From positions 248,001-312,000 of the forward strand of contig JACPOI010000020.1 in the NCBI GenBank assembly GCA_016185015.1: a stretch of 64,000 nt of DNA, read 5' to 3'. The notes beneath the pieces were generated by a model, which worked only from the letters and a program-made list of their open reading frames with translations, searched no databases and was not told the origin of the DNA. Positions 27,917-36,287 of the stretch are shown one piece after another. The translations under genes and the position numbers were made by a program. Position 1 is the stretch's first letter. Each line of letters starts with the position of its first letter. Origin of the DNA: Burkholderiales bacterium. Its GTDB lineage: Bacteria > Pseudomonadota > Gammaproteobacteria > Burkholderiales > Burkholderiaceae_C.

Positions 27917-28642
27917 TTACAACAAGCGGAACACCAGCGGGATCAGCAGCGAGGCCAGCACCACCTGCAGGCCCATGGCCAGGCCGGCGTAGGCGCCGGC
28001 GTCGGCATTGACCTGCAGCGCGCGTGCCGCGCCCAGGCCGTGCGAGGTGGTGCCCAGCGCAAAGCCGCGTGCCATCCAGCCGGGCTGGGTGGTGGAGATG
28101 CGCAGCAGATCAAACAGGTATTTGCCGCTCAGGGCGCCGATGATGCCGGTCAGCACGGCAAACACCGCGGCCAGCGCGGGGATGCCACCGATCTTTTCGG
28201 CCACGCCCATGGCCACCGGCGCCGTGACCGATTTGGTCGTCATGGACAGCACCACGTCGGTGGGCAGGCCGAAGGCCAGGCCCAGCACCCAGGCCGAGCC
28301 GGCCGCCGCCGCACCGCCGATGAGGGCCGCCAGCAACAGCGGCGCCCAGCGCGCGCGCAATTCCACGCGGCGCTGCCACAGCGGCCAGGCCAGCGCCACC
28401 ACGGCCGGGCCCAGCAGGAAGTGGATGAACTGCGCGCCCGAGAAGTAGGTGGGGTAGGGGATGCCGGTGACCAGCAAGACACCGGCGATCACCAGCACCG
28501 TCCACAGCACCGGGTTGGCCCAGGGCGCCTGCTGGCGTGCGGTGTAGAAGGCATGCGCCAGCACGTAGACCGCGATGGTGGCGGTCAGGCCGAACAGCGG
28601 CGTGCTGGAAAGGTAGACCCAGAGCTGGACGAAGTTCTGCAT
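27917..28642 (-). CDS. lrgB: LrgB/CidB family membrane protein
   Basis: A 241-aa protein with about seven hydrophobic segments and the LrgB signature MTTKSVTAPVAMGVAEKIGG and GTTSHGLGAARAL. LrgAB/CidAB were named as holin-like proteins, but plant PLGG1, an LrgA-LrgB fusion, transports glycolate and glycerate. Here it follows an lrgA-type gene by four bases and a glycolate oxidase subunit gene, which favours a glycolate transport role. Confidence 0.9.
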   Translation of the reverse strand: MQNFVQLWVYLSSTPLFGLTATIAVYVLAHAFYTARQQAPWANPVLWTVLVIAGVLLVTGIPYPTYFSGAQFIHFLLGPAVVALAWPLWQRRVELRARWAPLLLAALIGGAAAAGSAWVLGLAFGLPTDVVLSMTTKSVTAPVAMGVAEKIGGIPALAAVFAVLTGIIGALSGKYLFDLLRISTTQPGWMARGFALGTTSHGLGAARALQVNADAGAYAGLAMGLQVVLASLLIPLVFRLL

Positions 28643-28646
28643 GGGC

Positions 28647-29000
28647 CTACTTCTGCTGCGCCTGCTGTTTCATCAGCGCGCGCAGTGCCAGCGCCGTGAC
28701 GGCCAGGCCGATCCAGGTGGACAGCACGATGACGGCGAGCATGCGCCCACCGTATTCGCCGATCAGGCCCAGGTGGGTCATCACACCCACGCCCACCGGC
28801 ACGAAGAGCAGGGAAAGATGCGCGAGCAGGAAGTCGGCACAGGCTGCCACCGGGGTGCGCACGGCTTCGAAGTACAGCGCGCCGAGCAGCAGCACCAGGC
28901 CCACGACCGGGCCGGGAAAGGGCAGGCGCAGCGCGTGCGCGAGCAGTTCCCCCGCGGATTGCAGCACCAGCAGCCAGGCGAATCCGCGCAGGGCATTCAT
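28647..29000 (-). CDS. lrgA: CidA/LrgA family membrane protein
   Basis: A 117-aa protein with four hydrophobic segments and the family motif PFPGPVVGLVLLLG, followed by LLFVPVGVGVM. It is the expected partner of the LrgB-type protein encoded four bases downstream. The start at 29000 (MNALRGFAWLL) lies 14 bases after glcD's stop, so the three genes form a tight unit. Whether it forms a transporter or a holin cannot be shown from sequence; the context suggests glycolate transport. Confidence 0.88.
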   Translation of the reverse strand: MNALRGFAWLLVLQSAGELLAHALRLPFPGPVVGLVLLLGALYFEAVRTPVAACADFLLAHLSLLFVPVGVGVMTHLGLIGEYGGRMLAVIVLSTWIGLAVTALALRALMKQQAQQK

Positions 29001-29013
29001 CGAGGGGTCGGGC

Positions 29014-30516
29014 TCAGAAGCGCGGCAGATCCGGGTGGCTGATCTTGCCGCCGCGCACCAGCATCTTGCCGTACTCGGCGCAGCGGTTGTGCGTGGGGAT
29101 GACCTTGCCGGGGTTGAGCAGGCTGCCCGGATCGAAGGCGCGCTTGAGGGCCAGCATCTGCGCGTTTTCCTCGGTGCTGAACTGCACGCACATGGAGTTG
29201 AGCTTCTCCACGCCCACGCCGTGTTCACCGGTCACCGTGCCGCCCATGGCCACGCTGGTTTCCAGGATGTCGGCACCGAAGAGTTCGCAGCGGTGCAGCT
29301 GGTCCGGGTCGTTGGCATCGAAGAGGATCAGCGGGTGCAGGTTGCCGTCGCCGGCGTGGAAGACGTTGAGGCAGCGCAGCGCGTATTTCTGCTCCATCTC
29401 CTGGATGGCCAGCAGGATGTCGGCCAGGCGCTTGCGCGGGATGGTCGAGTCCATGCACATATAGTCCGGCGCCAGGCGGCCGCTGGCGGGGAAGGCGTTC
29501 TTGCGCCCGCTCCAGTAGCGCAGGCGCTCGGCCTCGTCGCGGCTGACCGCAATGGCGGTGGCGCCGGCTTTGCGCAGCACCTCGCTCATGCGGCCGATCT
29601 CTTCTTCCACCTCTTCAGGTGTGCCGTCGCTTTCGCACAGCAGGATGGCGGCGGCGTTCAGGTCATAACCCGCGTGCACGAAATCCTCCACCGCGGCCGT
29701 CATGGGCTGGTCCATCATCTCCAGCCCGGCCGGGATGATGCCGGCGGCAATCACCGCCGCCACCGCGTCGCCGGCCTTGCGCACATCGTCGAAGCTGGCC
29801 ATGATGCAGCGCGCCAGCTGCGGCTTGGGCACCAGCTTGACGGTCACCTCCACCGTCACCGCCAGCATGCCCTCACTGCCGATGAAGACGGACAGCAGGT
29901 CGTAGCCCGGCACGTCCAGCGCTTCCGAGCCGAACTCGACCGGCTCGCCCGCCACCGTGTAGCCGCGGACCTTGAGCACGTTGTGCACCGTCAGCCCATA
30001 TTTGAGGCAGTGCACGCCGCCCGAGTTCTCGGCCACGTTACCGCCGATGGTGCAGGCGATCTGGCTGGACGGATCGGGCGCGTAATAGAGCTTGTAGGGC
30101 GCGGCGGCCTCGCTGATGGCCAGGTTGCGCACGCCGGCCTGGACCACGGCCGTGCGGCTGAGCGGGTCGATCTTGAGGATCTGGTTGAACTTGGCCAGCG
30201 ACAGCGTCACGCCCATGGCGTTGGGCATGGCGCCGCCCGAAAGGCCCGTGCCGGCGCCGCGCGCCACCACGGGCACGCCCAGGGCGTGGCAGGCCTTGAG
30301 TACACCCTGCACCTGGGCCTCGGTTTCGGGCAGGGCGACCACCAGCGGGCGCTGGCGGTAGGCCGTGAGGCCGTCGCATTCGTAGGGGGTGGTGTCCTCG
30401 GCTTGCCAGAGCAGGGCGTGGGCCGGCAGCACGGCGCCCAGGGCCTGCACGACCTGCGACTGGCGCTGGGCACGCTGCAGGGCGTCGATCTGCGGGGGGG
30501 AGGCAGGAGCGTTCAT
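29014..30516 (-). CDS. glcD: FAD-linked glycolate oxidase subunit GlcD
   Basis: A 500-aa flavoprotein of the VAO family with the FAD-binding blocks VVARGAGTGLSGGAMP, TIGGNVAENSGGVHCLKYG and GSEGMLAVTVEVTVKLVP, and the C-terminal GDGNLHPLI and TGEHGVG that mark GlcD and D-lactate-type enzymes. GlcD oxidises glycolate to glyoxylate, normally with GlcE and GlcF, which are not seen here. It leads a likely operon with lrgA, lrgB and perhaps the Bug protein. A D-2-hydroxyacid substrate other than glycolate is possible. Confidence 0.9.
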   Translation of the reverse strand: MNAPASPPQIDALQRAQRQSQVVQALGAVLPAHALLWQAEDTTPYECDGLTAYRQRPLVVALPETEAQVQGVLKACHALGVPVVARGAGTGLSGGAMPNAMGVTLSLAKFNQILKIDPLSRTAVVQAGVRNLAISEAAAPYKLYYAPDPSSQIACTIGGNVAENSGGVHCLKYGLTVHNVLKVRGYTVAGEPVEFGSEALDVPGYDLLSVFIGSEGMLAVTVEVTVKLVPKPQLARCIMASFDDVRKAGDAVAAVIAAGIIPAGLEMMDQPMTAAVEDFVHAGYDLNAAAILLCESDGTPEEVEEEIGRMSEVLRKAGATAIAVSRDEAERLRYWSGRKNAFPASGRLAPDYMCMDSTIPRKRLADILLAIQEMEQKYALRCLNVFHAGDGNLHPLILFDANDPDQLHRCELFGADILETSVAMGGTVTGEHGVGVEKLNSMCVQFSTEENAQMLALKRAFDPGSLLNPGKVIPTHNRCAEYGKMLVRGGKISHPDLPRF

Positions 30517-30541
30517 GACGGTGATTCTAGACCCCGCTCCC

Positions 30542-30547
30542 TATAAT
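30542..30547 (+). promoter_or_regulatory. Candidate -10 element of psd
   Basis: A consensus TATAAT lies 35 bases before the psd GTG start and 26 bases upstream of the divergent glcD start. The -35 region (CGGTGA at 17-base spacing) is weak. Only the -10 match supports it. Confidence 0.4.
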
Positions 30548-30581
30548 TTGGACCTTTCAACCATCTGTCCAAGGCAGTACC

Positions 30582-31430
30582 GTGTCCGATCGTCTTGCCG
30601 TGCTGCCGCAGTACCTGCTGCCCAAAAAAGCCATCACCTCGTTTGCGGGCCTGATCGCCGGCTCCGCCATGGGGGGCGTGACCACGGCCATCATCCGCCG
30701 TTTCATCCGCCGCTACGACGTGAACATGGCCGAGGCCGCCAACCCCGATCCGGCCAGCTACCCCACGTTCAATGAGTTCTTCACGCGCGCCCTGAAAGAC
30801 GGCGTCCGCCCCCTGGCTGACGCCCATTGGGTCTGCCCGGTGGACGGCGCCATCAGCCAGTTCGGCCCCATCGAACGCGACCAGATCTTCCAGGCCAAGG
30901 GCCACCGTTACAGCACGCAGGCTCTGGTGGGCGGCGACGCGGCGCTGGCGGCGAGTTTCGAGAACGGCCACTTCGCCACCCTGTACCTGAGCCCGCGCGA
31001 CTACCACCGCATCCACATGCCCTGCGACGGAACGCTCACGCGCATGGTCTATGTGCCGGGCGAGCTGTTCTCGGTCAACCCGACCACGGCGCGAGGTGTG
31101 CCGGGCCTGTTCGCCCGCAATGAGCGGGTGGTCTGCATTTTCGACACGGGCCACGGCCCCCTGGCCCTGGTGCTGGTGGGCGCCACCATCGTGGGCAGCA
31201 TGGCCACCGTCTGGCACGGTCAGGTCAACCCGCCGCGCCGGCCCCGGGTGACAGAATGGCACTATGAAGGCCAGGGGATTACCCTGGCCAAGGGGGCCGA
31301 GATGGGCCGTTTCCTGCTGGGCTCCACCGTGGTGATGCTCTGGCCCAAAGGCCCCACGCAATTCAACCCGGACTGGGCGCCCGCCCGCCCGATCCGGCTT
31401 GGTGAGAAAATGGCTAATTCAGTGTCCTGA
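30582..31430 (+). CDS. psd: Phosphatidylserine decarboxylase
   Basis: The 282-aa proenzyme makes phosphatidylethanolamine from phosphatidylserine at the inner membrane. The self-cleavage site LGST, which yields the pyruvoyl group on Ser, is present near the C-terminus in FLLGSTVVMLWPKG. The catalytic His motifs YLSPRDYHRIHMP and VDGAISQFG are also there. A GTG at 30582 is the start; the N-terminus LPQYLLPKKAITSFAG is typical. It is followed 16 bases later by the aminotransferase gene on the same strand. Confidence 0.95.
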   Translation: MSDRLAVLPQYLLPKKAITSFAGLIAGSAMGGVTTAIIRRFIRRYDVNMAEAANPDPASYPTFNEFFTRALKDGVRPLADAHWVCPVDGAISQFGPIERDQIFQAKGHRYSTQALVGGDAALAASFENGHFATLYLSPRDYHRIHMPCDGTLTRMVYVPGELFSVNPTTARGVPGLFARNERVVCIFDTGHGPLALVLVGATIVGSMATVWHGQVNPPRRPRVTEWHYEGQGITLAKGAEMGRFLLGSTVVMLWPKGPTQFNPDWAPARPIRLGEKMANSVS

Positions 31431-31446
31431 AACAACGGAGTTATAT

Positions 31447-32601
31447 ATGCCAGGTCTTCTGCCCAACGTGGATCCCGATGGACTGCTCGAGTTCTCGGTG
31501 GTCTACACCGACCGCGCCCTCAACCACATGTCCAAGCGCTTCCAGGGCGTGATGAAGGACATCTCCGGCATCCTCAAGGAAGTCTACAAAGCCAAGTCTT
31601 CCGTGCTGGTGCCCGGCAGCGGTACTTTCGGCATGGAAGCCGTGGCGCGCCAGTTCGCCACCGGCAAGAAGGCCCTGGTCATCCGCAATGGCTGGTTCAG
31701 CTACCGCTGGACCCAGATCTTCGACATGGGCGGCATCCCGGCCTCGTCCACGGTGCTCAAGGCCCGTCGCGTGGGCACCGGCTCCCAGGCTGCCTGGATC
31801 CCCTGCCCGGTCGAGGAAGTGGTCGCCACCATCAAGGCCCAGAAGCCCGACGTGGTGTTCGCCCCGCACGTGGAAACCGCGGCCGGCATGATGCTGCCCG
31901 ACGACTACCTGCGCAAGGTCACCGACGCTGTCCATGAAGTGGGCGGCCTGTTCGTGCTGGACTGCATCGCCTCCGGCTGCATGTGGGTCGACATGCAGGC
32001 CACCGGCGTGGACATCCTGGTCAGCGCCCCGCAAAAGGGCTGGAGCGGCTCGCCGGCCTGCGCCATGGTCATGCTCAGCGAGCGCGCCCGCGCGGCCATC
32101 GAAGGCACCACCAGCACCAGCTTCGCGGCCGACCTCAAGAAGTGGCTGCAGATCATGGAGGCCTACGAAAACGGCGGCCACATGTACCACACCACCATGC
32201 CCACCGACGCCCTCACGCGCCTGGACGAGGTGATGCGCGAGACCAAGGCCTACGGCTTCGACAAGGTCAAGCAGGAGCAGATCACCCTGGGTGCCAAGGT
32301 GCGTGAACTGCTGGAGGCCCGCGGCTTCGTCAGCGTGGCCGCCGATGGCTTCAAGGCCCCGGGCGTGGTGGTGAGCTACACCACCGACCCCGAGATCCAG
32401 AACGGCAAGAAATTCCTGGCCCTGGGCCTGCAGACGGCCGGTGGCGTGCCGCTGCAGTGCGACGAGCCGGCCGACTTCAGCACCTTCCGTGTCGGCCTGT
32501 TCGGCCTGGACAAGCTGCACAACCCGGACCGTAGCGTGGCGCAGCTGGCGGGCGCGCTGGACAAGCTGGGTTTCAAGGAAAAGGCCACGGCCGCAGCCTG
32601 A
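31447..32601 (+). CDS. Class V aminotransferase (alanine/serine-glyoxylate type)
   Basis: The 384-aa PLP enzyme has VLVPGSGTFGMEAVARQF (cofactor phosphate pocket), FVLDCIASG with the Asp, and the Schiff-base Lys in SAPQKGWSGSPACA. The fold places it with alanine- or serine-glyoxylate transaminases. GGAG stands before the ATG at 31447. With glcD close by on the other strand, a route glycolate to glyoxylate to glycine is plausible, but substrates are not proven. A clear intrinsic terminator follows. Confidence 0.85.
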   Translation: MPGLLPNVDPDGLLEFSVVYTDRALNHMSKRFQGVMKDISGILKEVYKAKSSVLVPGSGTFGMEAVARQFATGKKALVIRNGWFSYRWTQIFDMGGIPASSTVLKARRVGTGSQAAWIPCPVEEVVATIKAQKPDVVFAPHVETAAGMMLPDDYLRKVTDAVHEVGGLFVLDCIASGCMWVDMQATGVDILVSAPQKGWSGSPACAMVMLSERARAAIEGTTSTSFAADLKKWLQIMEAYENGGHMYHTTMPTDALTRLDEVMRETKAYGFDKVKQEQITLGAKVRELLEARGFVSVAADGFKAPGVVVSYTTDPEIQNGKKFLALGLQTAGGVPLQCDEPADFSTFRVGLFGLDKLHNPDRSVAQLAGALDKLGFKEKATAAA

Positions 32602-32614
32602 AGTCGACAACATG

Positions 32615-32645
32615 AAAAAGGGCCTCCCGATGGAGGCCCTTTTTT
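32615..32645. terminator. Bidirectional intrinsic terminator
   Basis: AAAAAGGGCCTCC and GGAGGCCCTTTTTT form a near-perfect long stem with a four-base loop and T runs on both strands. It sits between the convergent aminotransferase and Bug genes and can end both transcripts. Confidence 0.92.
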
Positions 32646-32659
32646 ATGGGTGCCCAGGA

Positions 32660-33655
32660 TCAATCGATCTTCATGTCGCGGATCACCGGCCGGAACTGGT
32701 CCATCTGGCGTCGCAGCATGGCGTCCTGTTCGGCCGGGGACGAGCCCACCGGCTCCGCCCCGAGATCGGCCAGACGCTTGGCGACCTCGGGGTGGCGCAC
32801 CGCGGCAACCACTTCCCGCTGCAGGCGCTCGATGATGTCCTTGGGCGTCTTGGCTGGCGCGAACAGGCCGTTCCAGCCCTCCAGTTCGAGCGAGGGGAAG
32901 CCGGATTCGCGCACCGTGGGCACGTCGGGCAGACCCTCGATGCGTTTGGTGGCCGTGGTGGCCAGCGCGCGCGCGGTGCCGGCGCGGATCTCCGCCAGCG
33001 AGGAGGACAGCTGGTCGCCGCCGAACTGGATGCGGCCGGCGAGCAGCTCCTGTTTCAGCGGCGCGGCGCCGCGGAACCCGATGTGCTGCATCTCGATCTT
33101 GCCGTCGCGCTTGAGGGCTTCGCCCAGCACGTGCATGGCCGAGCCGGGGCCGGTCGAACCATAGTTGTACTTGAGGTCCTTGTTGTTCGTCAGCAGCGCC
33201 ACGAACTCGCGCAGGTCCTTGGCGGGCACACCCGGGTTGGCGGTCAGCACGAAGGGCACGTAGACCGCGATCGAAATGCCAGCGAAATCAGTCTCCGCGT
33301 TGAAGGGCGAGCGATTGGACAGGGTCTGCGCCACCGAGGACAGCGGGAAGGTGATGTTGTGCATCAGGATGGTGTAGCCATCGGGCGCGGCCTTGGCTAC
33401 CAGGTCGGCCCCGATGGCGCCGCCGGCGCCGCCCTTGTTGTCCACCAGCACGGGCTGTCCCATGGACTCGCTCATGCGCTGCGCCATGATGCGTGCCACG
33501 ATGTCGGTGGTGCCGCCCGCTGGGAAGGGCACGATCATCTTGATCGGTTTGGACGGATAGGCCTGGGCCTGCGCGCCCGGACTGAGCGACAGGGCCAGCA
33601 GGCCTGAAAGTGCCAGACCGGCGAGGCGTTTGAAGATGCTCCGGGGTGTCGACAT
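32660..33655 (-). CDS. Bug-family periplasmic substrate-binding protein
   Basis: A 331-aa extracytoplasmic receptor with a signal peptide ending near PGAQAQA, then YPSKPIKMIVPFPAGGTTDIVAR and DNKGGAGGAIGADLVAKA, the two binding-loop motifs of the Bug family. It should bind a small carboxylate. The start at 33655 (MSTPRS) is preferred over a Met four codons upstream. No transporter genes are adjacent. It lies downstream of purU with a hairpin between them and is likely read alone. Confidence 0.92.
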   Translation of the reverse strand: MSTPRSIFKRLAGLALSGLLALSLSPGAQAQAYPSKPIKMIVPFPAGGTTDIVARIMAQRMSESMGQPVLVDNKGGAGGAIGADLVAKAAPDGYTILMHNITFPLSSVAQTLSNRSPFNAETDFAGISIAVYVPFVLTANPGVPAKDLREFVALLTNNKDLKYNYGSTGPGSAMHVLGEALKRDGKIEMQHIGFRGAAPLKQELLAGRIQFGGDQLSSSLAEIRAGTARALATTATKRIEGLPDVPTVRESGFPSLELEGWNGLFAPAKTPKDIIERLQREVVAAVRHPEVAKRLADLGAEPVGSSPAEQDAMLRRQMDQFRPVIRDMKID

Positions 33656-33751
33656 GGATGCTCCCAAGGGTTAGGAATGGATGCCTGGGTCCAGGCCAAT
33701 CCATTTCAAGTTGCCTCGGTGCGGGTGTCAAGCGAGCTTGCCCCTAGATGA

Positions 33752-33784
33752 CTGAGGCACCGGCTGTGCAAGCCAGTGCCTCAG
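33752..33784 (-). terminator. Terminator-like hairpin after purU
   Basis: CTGAGGCAC pairs with GTGCCTCAG, extended by an inner GGCT/AGCC stem, just downstream of the purU stop. It lacks a T run, so it may slow or process transcripts rather than terminate alone. Confidence 0.5.
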
Positions 33785-33794
33785 CGCAGACGAC

Positions 33795-34643
33795 CTACTT
33801 GAAGATCACCGTCTTGTGGCCGTTGAGCAGCACGCGGTGCTCGCTGTGCCACTTCACGGCGCGCGCCAGCACCTGGCTCTCGGTGTCGCGGCCGATGGCG
33901 GTCAGGTCTTCCACCGTCTTGCTGTGGTCCACGCGGGCCACGTCCTGCTCGATGATGGGGCCTTCGTCCAGGTCGGCCGTCACGTAGTGGGCGGTGGCGC
34001 CGATCAGCTTCACGCCGCGGTCGTGCGCCTGGTAGTAGGGCTTGGCGCCCTTGAAGCTGGGCAGGAAGCTGTGGTGGATGTTGATGGCCTTGCCCGAGAG
34101 CTTGCGGCACAGGTCGTCGCTCAGCACCTGCATGTAGCGCGCCAGCACCACGAGCTCGGCGCCCTCGGCCTGCACCACTTCAAATTGCTTGGCTTCGGCC
34201 TGGGCCTTGGTGGCCGCCGTCACCGGGATGTGGTGGAAGGGCACGTTGTAGCTGGCGGCCAGCTGGTAGAACTCGCGGTGGTTCGAGACGATGGCGCGGA
34301 TGTCGATGGGCAGCAGGCCGATCTTCCAGCGGAACAGCAGGTCGTTGAGGCAATGGCCTTCCTTGCTGACGAAGATGACGGTGCGCATGGACGTGGCGGC
34401 CGCGTGCAGGCTCCACTGCATGGCGTAGGGCTCGGCGAAGAGCTTGAGCTGGACCTGCAGGTCCTCGTAGGTCACCTGGCCGCAGGAGAACTGCACACGC
34501 ATGAAGAACAGGCCGGTGGCGTGGTCGTTGTACTGCGCGGCTTCTTCGATGTTGCCGCCGCGTTCGAGCAGGAAACCGGAGACGGCGTGGACGAGGCCCA
34601 GGCGGTCCGGGCAGGAGAAGGTGAGGATGTAGGTCTGGCTCAT
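33795..34643 (-). CDS. purU: Formyltetrahydrofolate deformylase
   Basis: The 282-aa enzyme hydrolyses 10-formyl-THF to formate and THF, balancing one-carbon pools. An N-terminal ACT domain (YILTFSCPDRLGLVHAVSGF) is followed by the formyltransferase-type catalytic part with INIHHSFLPSFKGAKPYYQA, ATAHYVTADLDEGPIIEQD, containing the Asn, His and Asp catalytic residues. It stands alone between the Bug gene and ubiD. Confidence 0.95.
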   Translation of the reverse strand: MSQTYILTFSCPDRLGLVHAVSGFLLERGGNIEEAAQYNDHATGLFFMRVQFSCGQVTYEDLQVQLKLFAEPYAMQWSLHAAATSMRTVIFVSKEGHCLNDLLFRWKIGLLPIDIRAIVSNHREFYQLAASYNVPFHHIPVTAATKAQAEAKQFEVVQAEGAELVVLARYMQVLSDDLCRKLSGKAINIHHSFLPSFKGAKPYYQAHDRGVKLIGATAHYVTADLDEGPIIEQDVARVDHSKTVEDLTAIGRDTESQVLARAVKWHSEHRVLLNGHKTVIFK

Positions 34644-34776
34644 AAAACCCTGGTGGCAGGTGTGTGGATTGATGCCTGCGGCCCGCTTTTGACGGGCGCA
34701 GGGATCAATTGTCTCAATTTTTGGAGACCGACGGCCCAGGTGGGAGAAGTCGGCCCTCTGAGCTGCTCGTCACGCC

Positions 34777-36276
34777 TCAGGGTGTCAGCGGGATGCCGTA
34801 GTCCTGCCAGCGGCGTGTGACCTGCTCGACGACCGCTTCGTCCATGCGGATCGGGCGGCCCCAGCGGCGGTTGGTCTCGGGCGGCACCTTGTTGGTCGCA
34901 TCGATGCCCAGCTTGCCGCCCAGGCCCGAGACCGGAGAGGCGAAGTCCAGGTAGTCGATGGGCGTGTCCTCCACCAGCACGGTATCGCGCACCGGGTCGG
35001 CGCGGGTGGTGATGGCCCAGATCACGTCCTTCCAGTCGCGCGCGTTGATGTCGTCGTCGACGATGACCACGTACTTGGTGTAGGCGAACTGCCGCAGGTA
35101 GGACCACACGCCCATCATGATGCGCCGCGCGTGGCCCGGGTAGGCCTTGCGGATGGAGACGATGGCCATGCGGTAGGAGCAGGCCTCGGGCGGCAGCCAG
35201 AAATCCACCACCTCGGGGAACTGCTGGCGCAGCAGGGGGATGAAGACGTCGTTGAGCGCCTCGCTGATGACCGAGGGCTCGTCCGGCGGGCGGCTCAGCA
35301 GGGTGGACATGTAGATGGGCTGGCGGCGCATGGTGATGGTCTCGATGGTGAAGACCGGAAAGCGCTCGGCCGAATTGAAATAGCCGGTGTGGTCGGCGTA
35401 GGGTCCTTCTTCCGCCGTCTCGCTCAGCGACACATGGCCTTCGAGCACGATCTCGGCATTTGCCGGCACCTGCAGTGGCACGTCCAGGCAGGGCGCAAGC
35501 TCACATTTTTTGCCGCTGATCAGGCCGGCGAGCTGGTATTCGGAAATGGTGTCGGGCGCCGGGATCACGGCCGCCAGCAGCGTGGTCGGGTCCGGCCCCA
35601 GCGCCACGGCGACCGGGAAGGGTTCCTGGCGCGCCTGCTTCCAGCGTGCGAAGTGCTGTGCGCCGCCACGGTGCGGCAGCCAGCGCATGATGACCTGGTT
35701 GCGGCCCAGCACCTGCATACGGTAAATGCCCAGGTTGTCCTTGTCGTTGGGCGCGTCGCTCGGGCCGCGCGTCACCACCATGCCCCAGGTGATCAGCGGT
35801 GCCGGCTCGCCGGGCCACAGGTGCTGGATGGGCAGGCGCGCCAGATCTACCTCGTCGCCGCGCCACACCACTTCCTGGCACGGCGCCTGGCTGACGATGC
35901 GCGGACGCGTGGCGCCGATCTGCTTGAGTTTGCGCAGCAGCGCCGGGCTGTCGGCCAGCGACCAGTTGTCGGGCAGGCGGGGCTGGCGGAAGAAGGCCAG
36001 CATCTCGCCCAATTCGCGCAGGCCATCGGGCTCGCGCCCCAGCGCCCAGGCCACGCGTTGGCGGTGGCCGAAGAGATTGACCAGCACCGGGAAGTCGTAG
36101 GGCCGGCCTTGCGCATCCAGCACCTGCTTGAAGAGCAGGGCCGGGCCGCCCTGCTGCAGCACGCGGTGGTGGACCTCGGTGATCTCGTAGGCGGCGCTGA
36201 CCGGTGTCTCCACCTCGACGAGGTGCTGCTTCTCACGCAGGAATTGAAGAAAGGCGCGCAGATCGGGGAAGTGCAT
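34777..36276 (-). CDS. ubiD: UbiD-type prenylated-FMN decarboxylase
   Basis: A 499-aa protein, the usual UbiD length, opening MHFPDLRAFLQFLREK. It has DNLGIYRMQVLGRN, MRWLPHRGGAQHF and GPYADHTGYFN, the conserved blocks that bind prenylated FMN and metal and supply the catalytic Glu. UbiD removes the carboxyl from 4-hydroxy-3-polyprenylbenzoate in ubiquinone synthesis. The start at 36276 is supported by family alignment; the frame is open far upstream only because it runs antisense-like through dadA. It follows dadA by 11 bases, and ubiUVT lies close by, all fitting quinone synthesis except dadA. Confidence 0.9.
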   Translation of the reverse strand: MHFPDLRAFLQFLREKQHLVEVETPVSAAYEITEVHHRVLQQGGPALLFKQVLDAQGRPYDFPVLVNLFGHRQRVAWALGREPDGLRELGEMLAFFRQPRLPDNWSLADSPALLRKLKQIGATRPRIVSQAPCQEVVWRGDEVDLARLPIQHLWPGEPAPLITWGMVVTRGPSDAPNDKDNLGIYRMQVLGRNQVIMRWLPHRGGAQHFARWKQARQEPFPVAVALGPDPTTLLAAVIPAPDTISEYQLAGLISGKKCELAPCLDVPLQVPANAEIVLEGHVSLSETAEEGPYADHTGYFNSAERFPVFTIETITMRRQPIYMSTLLSRPPDEPSVISEALNDVFIPLLRQQFPEVVDFWLPPEACSYRMAIVSIRKAYPGHARRIMMGVWSYLRQFAYTKYVVIVDDDINARDWKDVIWAITTRADPVRDTVLVEDTPIDYLDFASPVSGLGGKLGIDATNKVPPETNRRWGRPIRMDEAVVEQVTRRWQDYGIPLTP

Positions 36277-36287
36277 GGCGGGAGTTC

